Positions 1-5,617 of a stretch of DNA of 6,523 nt are shown in pieces (within the stretch, counting starts at the first letter, position 1; each line of letters begins with the position of its first letter). Origin of the DNA: Nitrospira sp. ST-bin4. GTDB lineage: Bacteria; Nitrospirota; Nitrospiria; Nitrospirales; Nitrospiraceae. The stretch covers positions 44,720 to 51,242 of the forward strand of contig MSXM01000002.1 of assembly GCA_002083565.1 (NCBI GenBank), written 5' to 3'. The notes beneath the pieces are model-generated. The model saw only the letters and a program-made list of their open reading frames with translations. It was not told the origin of the DNA and made no database searches. Made by a program: the position numbers and the translations under genes.

Positions 1-771
1 GTGAAGCTCCTCTGTTGCGGGAAAGAGTTGAAAGTTCATAAGACAGAGCTCGGCAAACGGATGACCGTCGATTCACATGGCCGGCAGTTTGATGTGATGG
101 TTGATGAAATCCTTGTCGGAGTCGGACGAGCGCCGAATGTCGAAGGTCTTGGGCTGGATGCCGTCGGGGTCGAGTACGACAAGTCCGGGGTGAAGGTCAA
201 TGACCGATTGCAGACCACCAATCCGAGCATCTATGCAGCCGGGGATATTTGCTCACGGTACAAGTTCACCCATGCCGCCGATGCGATGGCACAAATCCTG
301 ATTCAGAATGCCTTGTTTCCACATCCCCTGGGGTTGGCCTATGCCAGCGTTGGGTCCTTGACTATGCCCTGGTGTACCTTTACGGAGCCGGAAATCGCGC
401 ATGTCGGAATGTACGAGAAGGATGCAAAAGCGAAGGGCATCGAGGTTGAAACCTACACCTACAAGCTTGACGAAGTGGATCGCGCGATTCTTGATGGCGA
501 GGATGAAGGGTTTGCCAGAATTCATATCCAGAAGGGTACGGACAAGATCGTGGGCGCGACGATTGTCGCGTCACATGCCGGCGACATGATCAGCGAGTTC
601 TCGGTCCTTATGAAATCCGGCGCGGGAGCCAAGACACTGGCCGGGACGATCCACCCTTATCCGACCCAGGCTGAGGTGAACAAGAAAGTTGTCAATCTCT
701 GGCGCAAGGCACACTTTTCGCGGCGCACAAAGGATATCCTGGCGAAGCTGTTTGCCTGGATGAGACGGTAG
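1..771 (+). CDS. FAD/NAD(P)-dependent disulfide oxidoreductase, mercuric-reductase-like (5' truncated)
   Basis: This is the C-terminal part of a class I pyridine nucleotide-disulfide oxidoreductase (dihydrolipoamide dehydrogenase/mercuric reductase superfamily), a flavoprotein that moves electrons between NAD(P)H and a thiol, metal or quinone acceptor. The frame is open at base 1 and the initial gtg is almost certainly an internal Val codon. The N-terminal FAD fold and redox-active CxxxxC, about 200 residues, would lie off the left edge. Visible, numbering from base 1: the end of the NAD domain with GRAPN (42-46), the second FAD motif NPSIYAAGD (74-82), and the dimerisation domain (about 120-235) ending in HPYPTQAE (218-225). 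In lipoamide dehydrogenase the residue before PT is the catalytic His; here it is Tyr220, as in the mercuric reductase branch. The C-terminal Cys pair of true MerA is absent (the end is FAWMRR), so a mercury-detoxifying role should not be assumed and the substrate is unknown. The DUF3047 gene follows after 16 bp. Confidence 0.9.
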   Translation: MKLLCCGKELKVHKTELGKRMTVDSHGRQFDVMVDEILVGVGRAPNVEGLGLDAVGVEYDKSGVKVNDRLQTTNPSIYAAGDICSRYKFTHAADAMAQILIQNALFPHPLGLAYASVGSLTMPWCTFTEPEIAHVGMYEKDAKAKGIEVETYTYKLDEVDRAILDGEDEGFARIHIQKGTDKIVGATIVASHAGDMISEFSVLMKSGAGAKTLAGTIHPYPTQAEVNKKVVNLWRKAHFSRRTKDILAKLFAWMRR

Positions 772-787
772 TCTGGATGCTGACAAG

Positions 788-1531
788 ATGAGACGGAATC
801 TGTTGGCGCGCATGTTGGTCGTTTTGTGCACGCTGTTGCCGGGCACTTCCGTGCGAGCAGAGGGTGGCGCCGTGCTTGAGGTGGGAAAGTTTTCCACAAG
901 CGAACCGGGCAGCCGCCTGCCCGAGGGCTGGAATCCGCTCACCTTCAAAAACATTCCCAAGCTGACGACATACGAATTGGTGAGAGACGGTGAGCGTGTC
1001 GTCATCAAGGCCAGGAGCGATGCATCGGCTTCCGGGTTGACCAAAGCAGTGAAGATCGACCCTAAAGAGTTTCCTGTCGTGCGGTGGCAATGGAAGGTCG
1101 ATAACTTGCTCAAGACCAGCGATGCGACGCGCAAAGACGGCGACGATTATCCGGCCCGTCTTTACATCACATTTGAATACGACCCCGATAAGGTGAGTTT
1201 TGGAAAAAAGCTCAAGTATAAGGCGGGCCAAGTCTTGTTCGGAGACATTCCGATCGGAGCGATCAACTACGTCTGGGAAAGAAAGGCGCCGGTCGGCGCG
1301 GTGATCGATAATGCCTATACCGATTTCGTCAAGATGGTGGTCGTGGAAAGCGGTCCCCAAAAGATCGGCGTGTGGATCGATGAATCGCGCAATATCTACG
1401 AGGACTATACGAAGGCGTTCGGTGAGGAGCCTCCGTTCATTAACGGCGTGGCGATCATGAGCGATACGGACAACACGAAAGAACGCGTGACGGCGTATTA
1501 TGGGGACATTATGTTTATGAAAGCGCATTAA
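788..1531 (+). CDS. DUF3047 family exported protein
   Basis: This 247-residue protein belongs to the DUF3047 family, whose biochemical function is not known to me. Residues 1-24 form a signal peptide: MRRN basic start, a hydrophobic core around 5-18, and likely cleavage after VRA, giving a mature periplasmic protein of about 223 residues. Family landmarks in order are RWQWKV (99-104), DDYPARLYI (119-127), NYVWE (160-164), GVWIDESRNIYEDY (194-207), a FGEEPP turn (211-216), IMSDTDNT (223-230) and the terminal YYGDI (237-241). The length fits the family, so the gene appears complete. It starts 16 bp after the flavoprotein stop, with only a weak ribosome-binding sequence ahead of the ATG, which suggests co-transcription and perhaps translational coupling. 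A long open frame on the opposite strand covers this gene but has no recognisable content. The family call is from recognised motifs; the operon membership is inferred from spacing. Confidence 0.88.
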   Translation: MRRNLLARMLVVLCTLLPGTSVRAEGGAVLEVGKFSTSEPGSRLPEGWNPLTFKNIPKLTTYELVRDGERVVIKARSDASASGLTKAVKIDPKEFPVVRWQWKVDNLLKTSDATRKDGDDYPARLYITFEYDPDKVSFGKKLKYKAGQVLFGDIPIGAINYVWERKAPVGAVIDNAYTDFVKMVVVESGPQKIGVWIDESRNIYEDYTKAFGEEPPFINGVAIMSDTDNTKERVTAYYGDIMFMKAH

Positions 1532-1695
1532 GAAAAGCCACGCACACGTCTCAATCTCGCTTGCGGCCCGTTGCTTGTTAAACGCACGGCGTTCACACAC
1601 ACCCGTTGTCCAATCCCATACATTTTCATCATCCTTCTGCTTCCCTGCTCTTGAAGCCAACCGGGCTCCGCAGGTCACTGGCCGAAGCCCAACCT

Positions 1696-1734
1696 TGTGA
1701 CGGAAATGTGATGCTTTCGCGAGAACGGCGTGAG
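1696..1734 (+). promoter_or_regulatory. Phased 11-bp direct-repeat operator (array A) upstream of propeller gene
   Basis: Hexamers sit at exact 11-bp steps: TGTGAC (1696-1701), TGTGAT (1707-1712), CGCGAG (1718-1723) and CGTGAG (1729-1734). All fit YGYGAN; the first two are strong and the last two weak. Hexamers with 5-bp spacers on one helical face are the typical binding pattern of OmpR/PhoB-family regulators, and such a regulator is encoded 1.3 kb downstream. The same hexamer and step recur upstream of the ECF sigma gene. A weak -10-like TATCGT (1745-1750) begins 10 bp after the last hexamer, with no good -35, which would fit an activator-dependent promoter. The repeats are directly visible; the binding protein is inferred. 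Confidence 0.55.
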
Positions 1735-1785
1735 ACGGCCACGCTATCGTGGGAGAGTCGATTTCTTGCAATTTATTGATGAACC

Positions 1786-1792
1786 AAGGAGG
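1786..1792 (+). promoter_or_regulatory. Strong Shine-Dalgarno of propeller gene
   Basis: AAGGAGG lies 5 nt before the ATG at 1798 and fixes that start. A nearer ATG at 1793 is in another frame and only one base from the motif. This is the best ribosome-binding site in the window, suggesting efficient translation of the propeller protein. Confidence 0.85.
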
Positions 1793-1797
1793 ATGGG

Positions 1798-2901
1798 ATG
1801 ATACGCAGATTGATGACGGGCGCCCTGGTTACGGCGATTGCGCTTTCAGGGTGGATGGCCACCCCGGTATTTGCCAACGAGGAATGGCAATGGCCAACGG
1901 TCTACACCATGTCGAATCAGACAGACGGCAATGCCGTCTTAGCATTCAGGCAGCATGGAGACACGCTGGTTCCTGCTGGATCATTTCCAACAGGGGGGAA
2001 GGGGTCAGGAGGTGGGCTGGGCAATCAAGGTGCCCTTGCCCTCAGCGATGACGGCGAGGCCCTCCTGGTCGTGAACCCCGGTAGTCATGATATCTCGGTG
2101 TTTGAAATCAGTGGTCGCCACCTGACGCTAATAGACCGAGTGCCTTCCGGGGGGACACGTCCGATCAGTGTTGCCACACATGAAGATTATGTCTATGTAT
2201 TGAATGCAGGAGGTACCGGCAACATCGCGGGTTTTGAACTGACACAGCACAACAAGTTGAAACCAATCGCTGGATCAATTCAGCCGCTCAGTGGGGCCAA
2301 CACCGCGCCGGCACAAATCTCGTTCAATCTCTCGGGGGATACGCTGGTCGTCACGGAAAAAGCCACACAGATTATCGATACCTATGCGGTGGATGAGGAC
2401 GGTGTGGCTTCTGCGCCGGTTTCGCAGCCATCCAACGGCGCAACCCCATTCGGCTTCTCCTTTACTCCGCGAGGGGTATTGGTGGTCAGCGAGGCCTTCG
2501 GAGGCGTACCGAATGCGTCTGCCGTCTCGTCGTACAGCCTACGCGATGGACAATTGACCGTCCGGAGCGGGTCGGTCTCCACCACCCAAACGGCCGCCTG
2601 CTGGATCGTGATTACCAAGAACGGGAAGTTTGCGTACGCCAGTAATACCGGCAGCAACAACATTTCCAGTTATCGAGTGAGAAGTGCCGGGAGGTTAACG
2701 TTACAGGAAGCCGTGGCAACGCCCACCGGAGCCGGCCCCATCGACATGGCCTTGAACAAGAACAGTCGATTCTTGTATGTGCTTAATACTGTATCCAATT
2801 CTCTCGAGGTCTTTCAGGTCAATCGTGGCAATGGGCACCTGACTCCAGGGACTGGCGTTTCTGGCCTCCCCAATGGGGCGAATGGCCTTGTTGCGCGATA
2901 A
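1798..2901 (+). CDS. Secreted seven-bladed beta-propeller protein (lactonase/YncE-like)
   Basis: This 367-residue protein resembles the 6-phosphogluconolactonase/3-carboxymuconate-cyclase-like propeller group (COG2706 style) found in many exported proteins of unknown role. Residues 1-26 are a signal peptide (MIRR, hydrophobic core 8-19, cleavage after VFA), so it acts in the periplasm or outside the cell. Seven blade-type repeats with the pattern hydrophobic strand, N/S turn, I/L-x-x-[FY] can be followed at about 35-51, 89-104, 131-147, 183-198, 227-248, 279-294 and 326-341, for example VYVLN and AYASN segments. A Gly-rich loop, GGKGSGGGLG (66-75), followed by an ALALS strand is typical of this group as I remember it. 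No catalytic lactonase residues can be assigned, so enzymatic activity is unproven; a binding or scaffold role is equally possible. It has a strong ribosome-binding site, is preceded by operator array A, and is followed by a long hairpin before the two-component genes. Confidence 0.85.
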   Translation: MIRRLMTGALVTAIALSGWMATPVFANEEWQWPTVYTMSNQTDGNAVLAFRQHGDTLVPAGSFPTGGKGSGGGLGNQGALALSDDGEALLVVNPGSHDISVFEISGRHLTLIDRVPSGGTRPISVATHEDYVYVLNAGGTGNIAGFELTQHNKLKPIAGSIQPLSGANTAPAQISFNLSGDTLVVTEKATQIIDTYAVDEDGVASAPVSQPSNGATPFGFSFTPRGVLVVSEAFGGVPNASAVSSYSLRDGQLTVRSGSVSTTQTAACWIVITKNGKFAYASNTGSNNISSYRVRSAGRLTLQEAVATPTGAGPIDMALNKNSRFLYVLNTVSNSLEVFQVNRGNGHLTPGTGVSGLPNGANGLVAR

Positions 2902-2933
2902 CTGCCGCCGACGACAGGTCCCTAGTCTCAGGA

Positions 2934-2971
2934 CCACTCAGAGGTCTCGCGTTGGCGGGGCTTCTGAGTGG
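2934..2971 (+). terminator. Long RNA hairpin between propeller gene and response regulator gene
   Basis: Bases 2934-2949 pair with 2956-2971 around a 6-nt loop (CGTTGG). All 16 pairs are contiguous: 13 Watson-Crick and 3 G-U. The outer nine pairs (CCACTCAGA with TCTGAGTGG) are perfect. The three G-U pairs would become A-C mismatches in a transcript of the other strand, so the structure is made for + strand RNA. It begins 32 nt after the propeller stop. No T-run follows, so it is not a classical intrinsic terminator. It could be a 3' stabilising or processing stem, a Rho-assisted end, or an attenuator limiting read-through into the two-component operon. Confidence 0.5.
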
Positions 2972-3013
2972 GTGAGGCCGATTATGTCGGTGCGAATACC
3001 GGATCGCCGACGC

Positions 3014-3030
3014 TGGTCAGGTCATGGTCA
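3014..3030 (+). promoter_or_regulatory. TGGTCA direct repeat at 11-bp step upstream of response regulator gene
   Basis: TGGTCA occurs at 3014-3019 and 3025-3030, exactly 11 bp apart, with GGTCA also filling the spacer (3020-3024). The site lies 31 bp before the ATG at 3062. The geometry suits an OmpR-type regulator, but the hexamer differs from TGTGAT of the other two arrays. It might be an autoregulatory site or a chance tandem duplication; no clear -10/-35 pair accompanies it. Confidence 0.3.
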
Positions 3031-3061
3031 ATTGTTTGGCGGTGGACAGGATGGAGACGTC

Positions 3062-3778
3062 ATGGCACCTCGCACAATCCTGGTGATTGAAGATGATCCC
3101 GACATCGCCCAACTCGTGCAGCTGCATCTGCGCGATACGGGGTATGAAGTTGAAGTGGCGCAGGATGGTTCAGCAGGCCTTCAACAGGCTCTTGGCAAGT
3201 CCTATGATCTGGTGATTCTTGATCTTATGCTTCCCGGAGTTGATGGATTGGAAGTGTGCCGGAAGCTACGCGGAACATCGAAGTACAGTTTGGTCCTGAT
3301 GGTCACGGCCAAGTCGACGGAACTGGATCGGGTGTTGGGCCTGGAGGTCGGCGCAGATGACTACCTCACCAAGCCATTCAGCATCTTGGAGCTCCTCGCG
3401 CGAGTGAAAGCCTTGTTCCGGCGCATGGACGCACTTCGCGCCCCTGCTCCCCTGGGGAAGCCCCTGACCATTCGTGCAGGCGACCTAGTAATTGAGGTCG
3501 ATAAGCGAAAGGTCCAGCTGCGCGGTCAATCAATCGAGCTGACAGCCAAAGAGTTTGACCTCTTGCTCCATTTCGCCCGACACCCTGGCCAAGTCTATAC
3601 CCGTGCCACGCTATTGGATGTCGTCTGGGGGTATTCGCACGAAGGGTATGAACACACCGTGAATTCTCACATCAACCGGCTGCGGGCCAAAATCGAGGAT
3701 GATAGCAGTCGGCCCCGGTACATTTTAACCGTGTGGGGAGTCGGCTATAGTTTTTCTGAAGAATGGTCGGAACGGTAA
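3062..3778 (+). CDS. OmpR/PhoB-family response regulator
   Basis: This 238-residue cytoplasmic transcription regulator is phosphorylated by a partner histidine kinase and binds DNA through a winged helix. The receiver domain (about 4-118) has the acidic pair D11-D12, phosphoacceptor D54 in ILDLMLPG, T82 and K104 in YLTKPF, so all residues needed for phosphotransfer are present. The OmpR-type winged-helix domain (about 140-235) shows LTAKEFDLL, VYTRATLLDVVWG, the recognition-helix region TVNSHINRLRAKIE and the wing RYILTVWGVGYSF. The frame stays open upstream to 2873. I chose the ATG at 3062 because the receiver fold begins at once (MAPRTILVIEDD) and a purine-rich GGATGGAG (3049-3056) lies 5 nt ahead; the extra 63 residues would be Arg-rich with no domain. 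The kinase gene follows after 3 bp. The length is normal for the family. It is the obvious candidate to bind the 11-bp arrays on both sides, though this is inferred. Confidence 0.95.
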   Translation: MAPRTILVIEDDPDIAQLVQLHLRDTGYEVEVAQDGSAGLQQALGKSYDLVILDLMLPGVDGLEVCRKLRGTSKYSLVLMVTAKSTELDRVLGLEVGADDYLTKPFSILELLARVKALFRRMDALRAPAPLGKPLTIRAGDLVIEVDKRKVQLRGQSIELTAKEFDLLLHFARHPGQVYTRATLLDVVWGYSHEGYEHTVNSHINRLRAKIEDDSSRPRYILTVWGVGYSFSEEWSER

Positions 3779-3781
3779 GGC

Positions 3782-5326
3782 ATGTTCAACACGCTGTATG
3801 GAAAGTTGGCGGCCGTCCTCTTCGGGCTCTTTTGTGTGATCGGCGCCGTGGCCATTCTGCTCACGCTCTATGCCACCCGATTGTACTTCCAAGAAGCGAG
3901 CCAGAAGCTGAATCGGACCTTAGCCGAGCACATGGTGTCCGACAAGGCCCTGATGCAGGAGGGACGGGTCAATGACGAGGTGGTGAAGGACATATTTCAC
4001 CAGCTGATGGTGATTAATCCCAGTATTGAACTGTATCTACTTGATCCGCAAGGAACGATTCTCACGTTTTCCGCTCCCCCTGGGAAGGTCAAACGACAAC
4101 GCATCTCCCTTGATCCACTCAATCGCTTCCTGTCTGGCGCCGAGGACTTTCCAATACTGGGAGATGACCCTCGTGATCTTACACGGAAGAAGGTGTTTTC
4201 CGTTTTTCCGATTGAGACGTTGGGAGGTTCTATTGAAGGCTATCTGTACATCATCCTGGGCGGGGAAGAATTTGATTCTGTCATGCAGATGCTGACGGAG
4301 AGTTATATTCTTCAGCTGAGCCTATGGACCGGAGGAGCCATCCTGGTATGTACCCTCCTAGCCGGACTACTCTGTTTGAAACTCTTGACGAGAAAACTCA
4401 ACTCCCTGGCCTCGGCGATGGACACCTTCAGGCGCGGCGAACTCTCCGCACAGCCGGACGTCTCGTCTCACTTGGATGCTCGATCATCTGCAGCCGGGCG
4501 AGGGGATGAGATTGATCAGCTGGAGATGACCTTTGTTCAAATGGCTGACCTCATCCGGCAACAAGTTCGCCAGTTGAAAGAGACTGATCAGCTGCGGCGT
4601 GAACTTGTCGCTAATGTCTCACACGATCTACGCACGCCTGTCACCAGTCTCCAGGGATATCTTGAAACTTTGGTACTGAAGGAAGGCGCGCTGTCGTCTC
4701 AAGAGCGACGGCGGTATCTGGAAATTGCCACTGCACAGAGCAAACGACTAGGAGACCTGATTGCAGAACTGTTTGAGCTCACCAAACTGAATTCCCGGGA
4801 AATGAAGCCTCGTGTCGAGTCGTTTGCGCTCGGCGAACTGGTGCAGGACGTGGTCCAAAAGTTTCGAGTGATCGTCGAAGGCAAGCAGGTGACGCTCCAG
4901 GCGAAGTTGGGGGAAAATCTCCCGTTGGTATCAGCCGATATAGGACTGATCGAACGGGTTCTCGAAAATCTGATCGAGAATGCCCTCAGATACACACCGC
5001 AAGAGGGACGGATCACAGTGATCCTGAGCTGCATAGGTGGGAAGATCATGACACAGGTCACGGATACCGGCTGCGGCATTCAGCCGAGTGACCTCCCACA
5101 TATCTTTGACCGGTACTATCAAGTCGGGAAGAAACATCGAGAAGGTGAGACCGGAGCCGGGCTCGGACTCGCGATCACAAAGCGAATCCTAGAATTGCAC
5201 GGAAGCGCCATTGAAGTGGAGAGTGTCGTCAATCAAGGAACGACTTTTTCTTTTCACCTGGCAGTTGCCCAGCCGGGTGTCATCCGGGTCACTGCCCCGG
5301 CAATTGAATACTTGCCCCAGAAATAA
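3782..5326 (+). CDS. Membrane sensor histidine kinase, partner of the adjacent regulator
   Basis: This 514-residue inner-membrane kinase senses an external signal and phosphorylates the regulator encoded 3 bp upstream. Domains in order: TM1 (about 8-32); a periplasmic sensor of about 140 residues (about 35-177), with a segment from IELYLLDPQGTIL to GYLYIIL that looks like a PAS/PDC-type fold; TM2 (about 179-202); HAMP (about 203-265, ending in a coiled coil); HisKA with VANVSHDLRTP and phosphoacceptor H281; and HATPase_c with N box ERVLENLIENALRY (N396, N400), G1 DTGCGI (428-433), F box IFDRYYQ (441-447) and G2 GAGLGL (458-463). All catalytic boxes are intact. The short spacing, with TAAGG of the regulator stop almost touching the ATG, suggests translational coupling. 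The ligand cannot be read from the sequence. The C-terminal tail after about 495 is poorly conserved in type. Confidence 0.95.
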   Translation: MFNTLYGKLAAVLFGLFCVIGAVAILLTLYATRLYFQEASQKLNRTLAEHMVSDKALMQEGRVNDEVVKDIFHQLMVINPSIELYLLDPQGTILTFSAPPGKVKRQRISLDPLNRFLSGAEDFPILGDDPRDLTRKKVFSVFPIETLGGSIEGYLYIILGGEEFDSVMQMLTESYILQLSLWTGGAILVCTLLAGLLCLKLLTRKLNSLASAMDTFRRGELSAQPDVSSHLDARSSAAGRGDEIDQLEMTFVQMADLIRQQVRQLKETDQLRRELVANVSHDLRTPVTSLQGYLETLVLKEGALSSQERRRYLEIATAQSKRLGDLIAELFELTKLNSREMKPRVESFALGELVQDVVQKFRVIVEGKQVTLQAKLGENLPLVSADIGLIERVLENLIENALRYTPQEGRITVILSCIGGKIMTQVTDTGCGIQPSDLPHIFDRYYQVGKKHREGETGAGLGLAITKRILELHGSAIEVESVVNQGTTFSFHLAVAQPGVIRVTAPAIEYLPQK

Positions 5327-5414
5327 ACCTTCCGGTCACACATCACAGACTCCTGTTCCGGCCCTATTCGCTCGACTCACGCGGACACACTATGTTTTCG
5401 TCGCTGCCGGGGTG

Positions 5415-5447
5415 TGATCGTGCGACTGTGTGTTCGATAAACGATCA
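5415..5447. repeat. 7-bp inverted repeat TGATCGT...ACGATCA
   Basis: TGATCGT (5415-5421) is exactly complementary to ACGATCA (5441-5447), with 19 bp between. The stem is short and the loop long, so a stable hairpin or terminator is unlikely. It overlaps the upstream edge of array B and could be a dyad site for a second DNA-binding protein, or chance. Confidence 0.3.
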
Positions 5448-5489
5448 GTGTGCGACAAAGATGTGATGATTGTGTGATGGCTTAGTGAT
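5429..5489 (+). promoter_or_regulatory. Phased 11-bp direct-repeat operator (array B) upstream of ECF sigma gene
   Basis: Four good hexamers stand at exact 11-bp steps: TGCGAC (5451), TGTGAT (5462), TGTGAT (5473) and AGTGAT (5484). Two weaker elements extend the phase upstream: TGTGTT (5429) and AACGAT (5440). The consensus [TA]GYGAY-N5 is shared with array A upstream of the propeller gene; the 11-mer at 5473 (TGTGATGGCTT) and that at 1707 (TGTGATGCTTT) differ at two positions only. The last hexamer is also half of the palindrome AGTGATCACT (5484-5493). A TATATC -10-like box follows at 5503-5508, while the expected -35 position falls on the last hexamer. This is the arrangement seen where an OmpR/PhoB-type activator substitutes for the -35. 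The activator identity is inferred from the adjacent regulator gene. Confidence 0.65.
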
Positions 5490-5502
5490 CACTTCCTGCA
5501 AA

Positions 5503-5508
5503 TATATC
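5503..5508 (+). promoter_or_regulatory. Candidate -10 element of the ECF sigma gene promoter
   Basis: TATATC matches the sigma-70 -10 consensus at four of six bases in an AT-rich patch that stands out locally. It begins 13 bp after the last hexamer of array B. No -35 box is present at 17 bp. The transcript would start near 5515, leaving a leader of about 100 nt before the ATG at 5618. This is a weak call made mainly from its position. Confidence 0.3.
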
Positions 5509-5605
5509 GGTCAGTACATCATGCCTTCATGGGTGAGCGCTGAATCGATGGGTTTGATCAGAAATCTGTCGTGTTGGAGTGCAGGCCTTGCAGGCAACCG
5601 TAGAC

Positions 5606-5611
5606 CGGAGG
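5606..5611 (+). promoter_or_regulatory. Shine-Dalgarno deciding the ECF sigma start
   Basis: CGGAGG lies 6 nt before the ATG at 5618. An ATG at 5612 in the same frame abuts the motif and is too close, and the ATG at 5579 lacks any such motif. The later in-frame ATG at 5708, where the conserved domain nearly begins, also lacks one. Confidence 0.7.
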
Positions 5612-5617
5612 ATGGGT

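Larger units (their letters stand above)
1532..1797. other. Intergenic region between DUF3047 gene and propeller gene
   Basis: This 266-bp gap holds no gene I can support. Its right part carries the phased TGTGAY array (1696-1734) and the ribosome-binding site of the propeller gene, so the propeller promoter probably lies between about 1690 and 1785. Downstream of the DUF3047 stop there is a small inverted repeat, AACGC-acg-GCGTT (1581-1593). With a 5-bp stem and no T-run it is too weak to call a terminator, so the end of the upstream transcript is not visible. Confidence 0.6.
5327..5617. other. Intergenic regulatory region between histidine kinase and ECF sigma genes
   Basis: This 291-bp gap holds no gene I can support. 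From left to right: two reverse-orientation copies of the hexamer, GTCACA (5335-5340) and ATCACA (5342-5347), out of 11-bp phase; a TGATCGT/ACGATCA inverted repeat (5415-5421 and 5441-5447); the phased array B (5429-5489); a -10-like TATATC (5503-5508); and the sigma gene's ribosome-binding site (5606-5611). I see no T-tailed terminator for the kinase transcript, so some read-through into the sigma gene is possible. Confidence 0.6.

Noticed and set aside
1..771. True mercuric reductase (merA)
   Set aside because: The C-terminal Cys pair is missing and no other mer gene is present in the window.
1581..1593. Terminator hairpin after the DUF3047 gene
   Set aside because: The stem has only five base pairs, the loop is three bases, and no T-run follows.
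1721..1750. ECF-type promoter (GAGAAC at 1721 with TATCG at 1745) before the propeller gene
   Set aside because: The -35 and -10 matches are poor and the spacing is not the usual 16-17 bp, so I cannot claim that the sigma factor at 5618 controls the propeller gene.
692..1771. 359-codon open frame on the - strand
   Set aside because: It lies opposite the DUF3047 gene, whose + strand product has clear family motifs and a signal peptide. The antisense product shows no domain and begins inside the intergenic region.
2873..3061. 63-residue N-terminal extension of the response regulator from the upstream ATG
   Set aside because: The stretch overlaps the end of the propeller gene, contains the hairpin, is Arg-rich and has no domain. 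The receiver fold starts right after the ATG at 3062, which has a ribosome-binding sequence.
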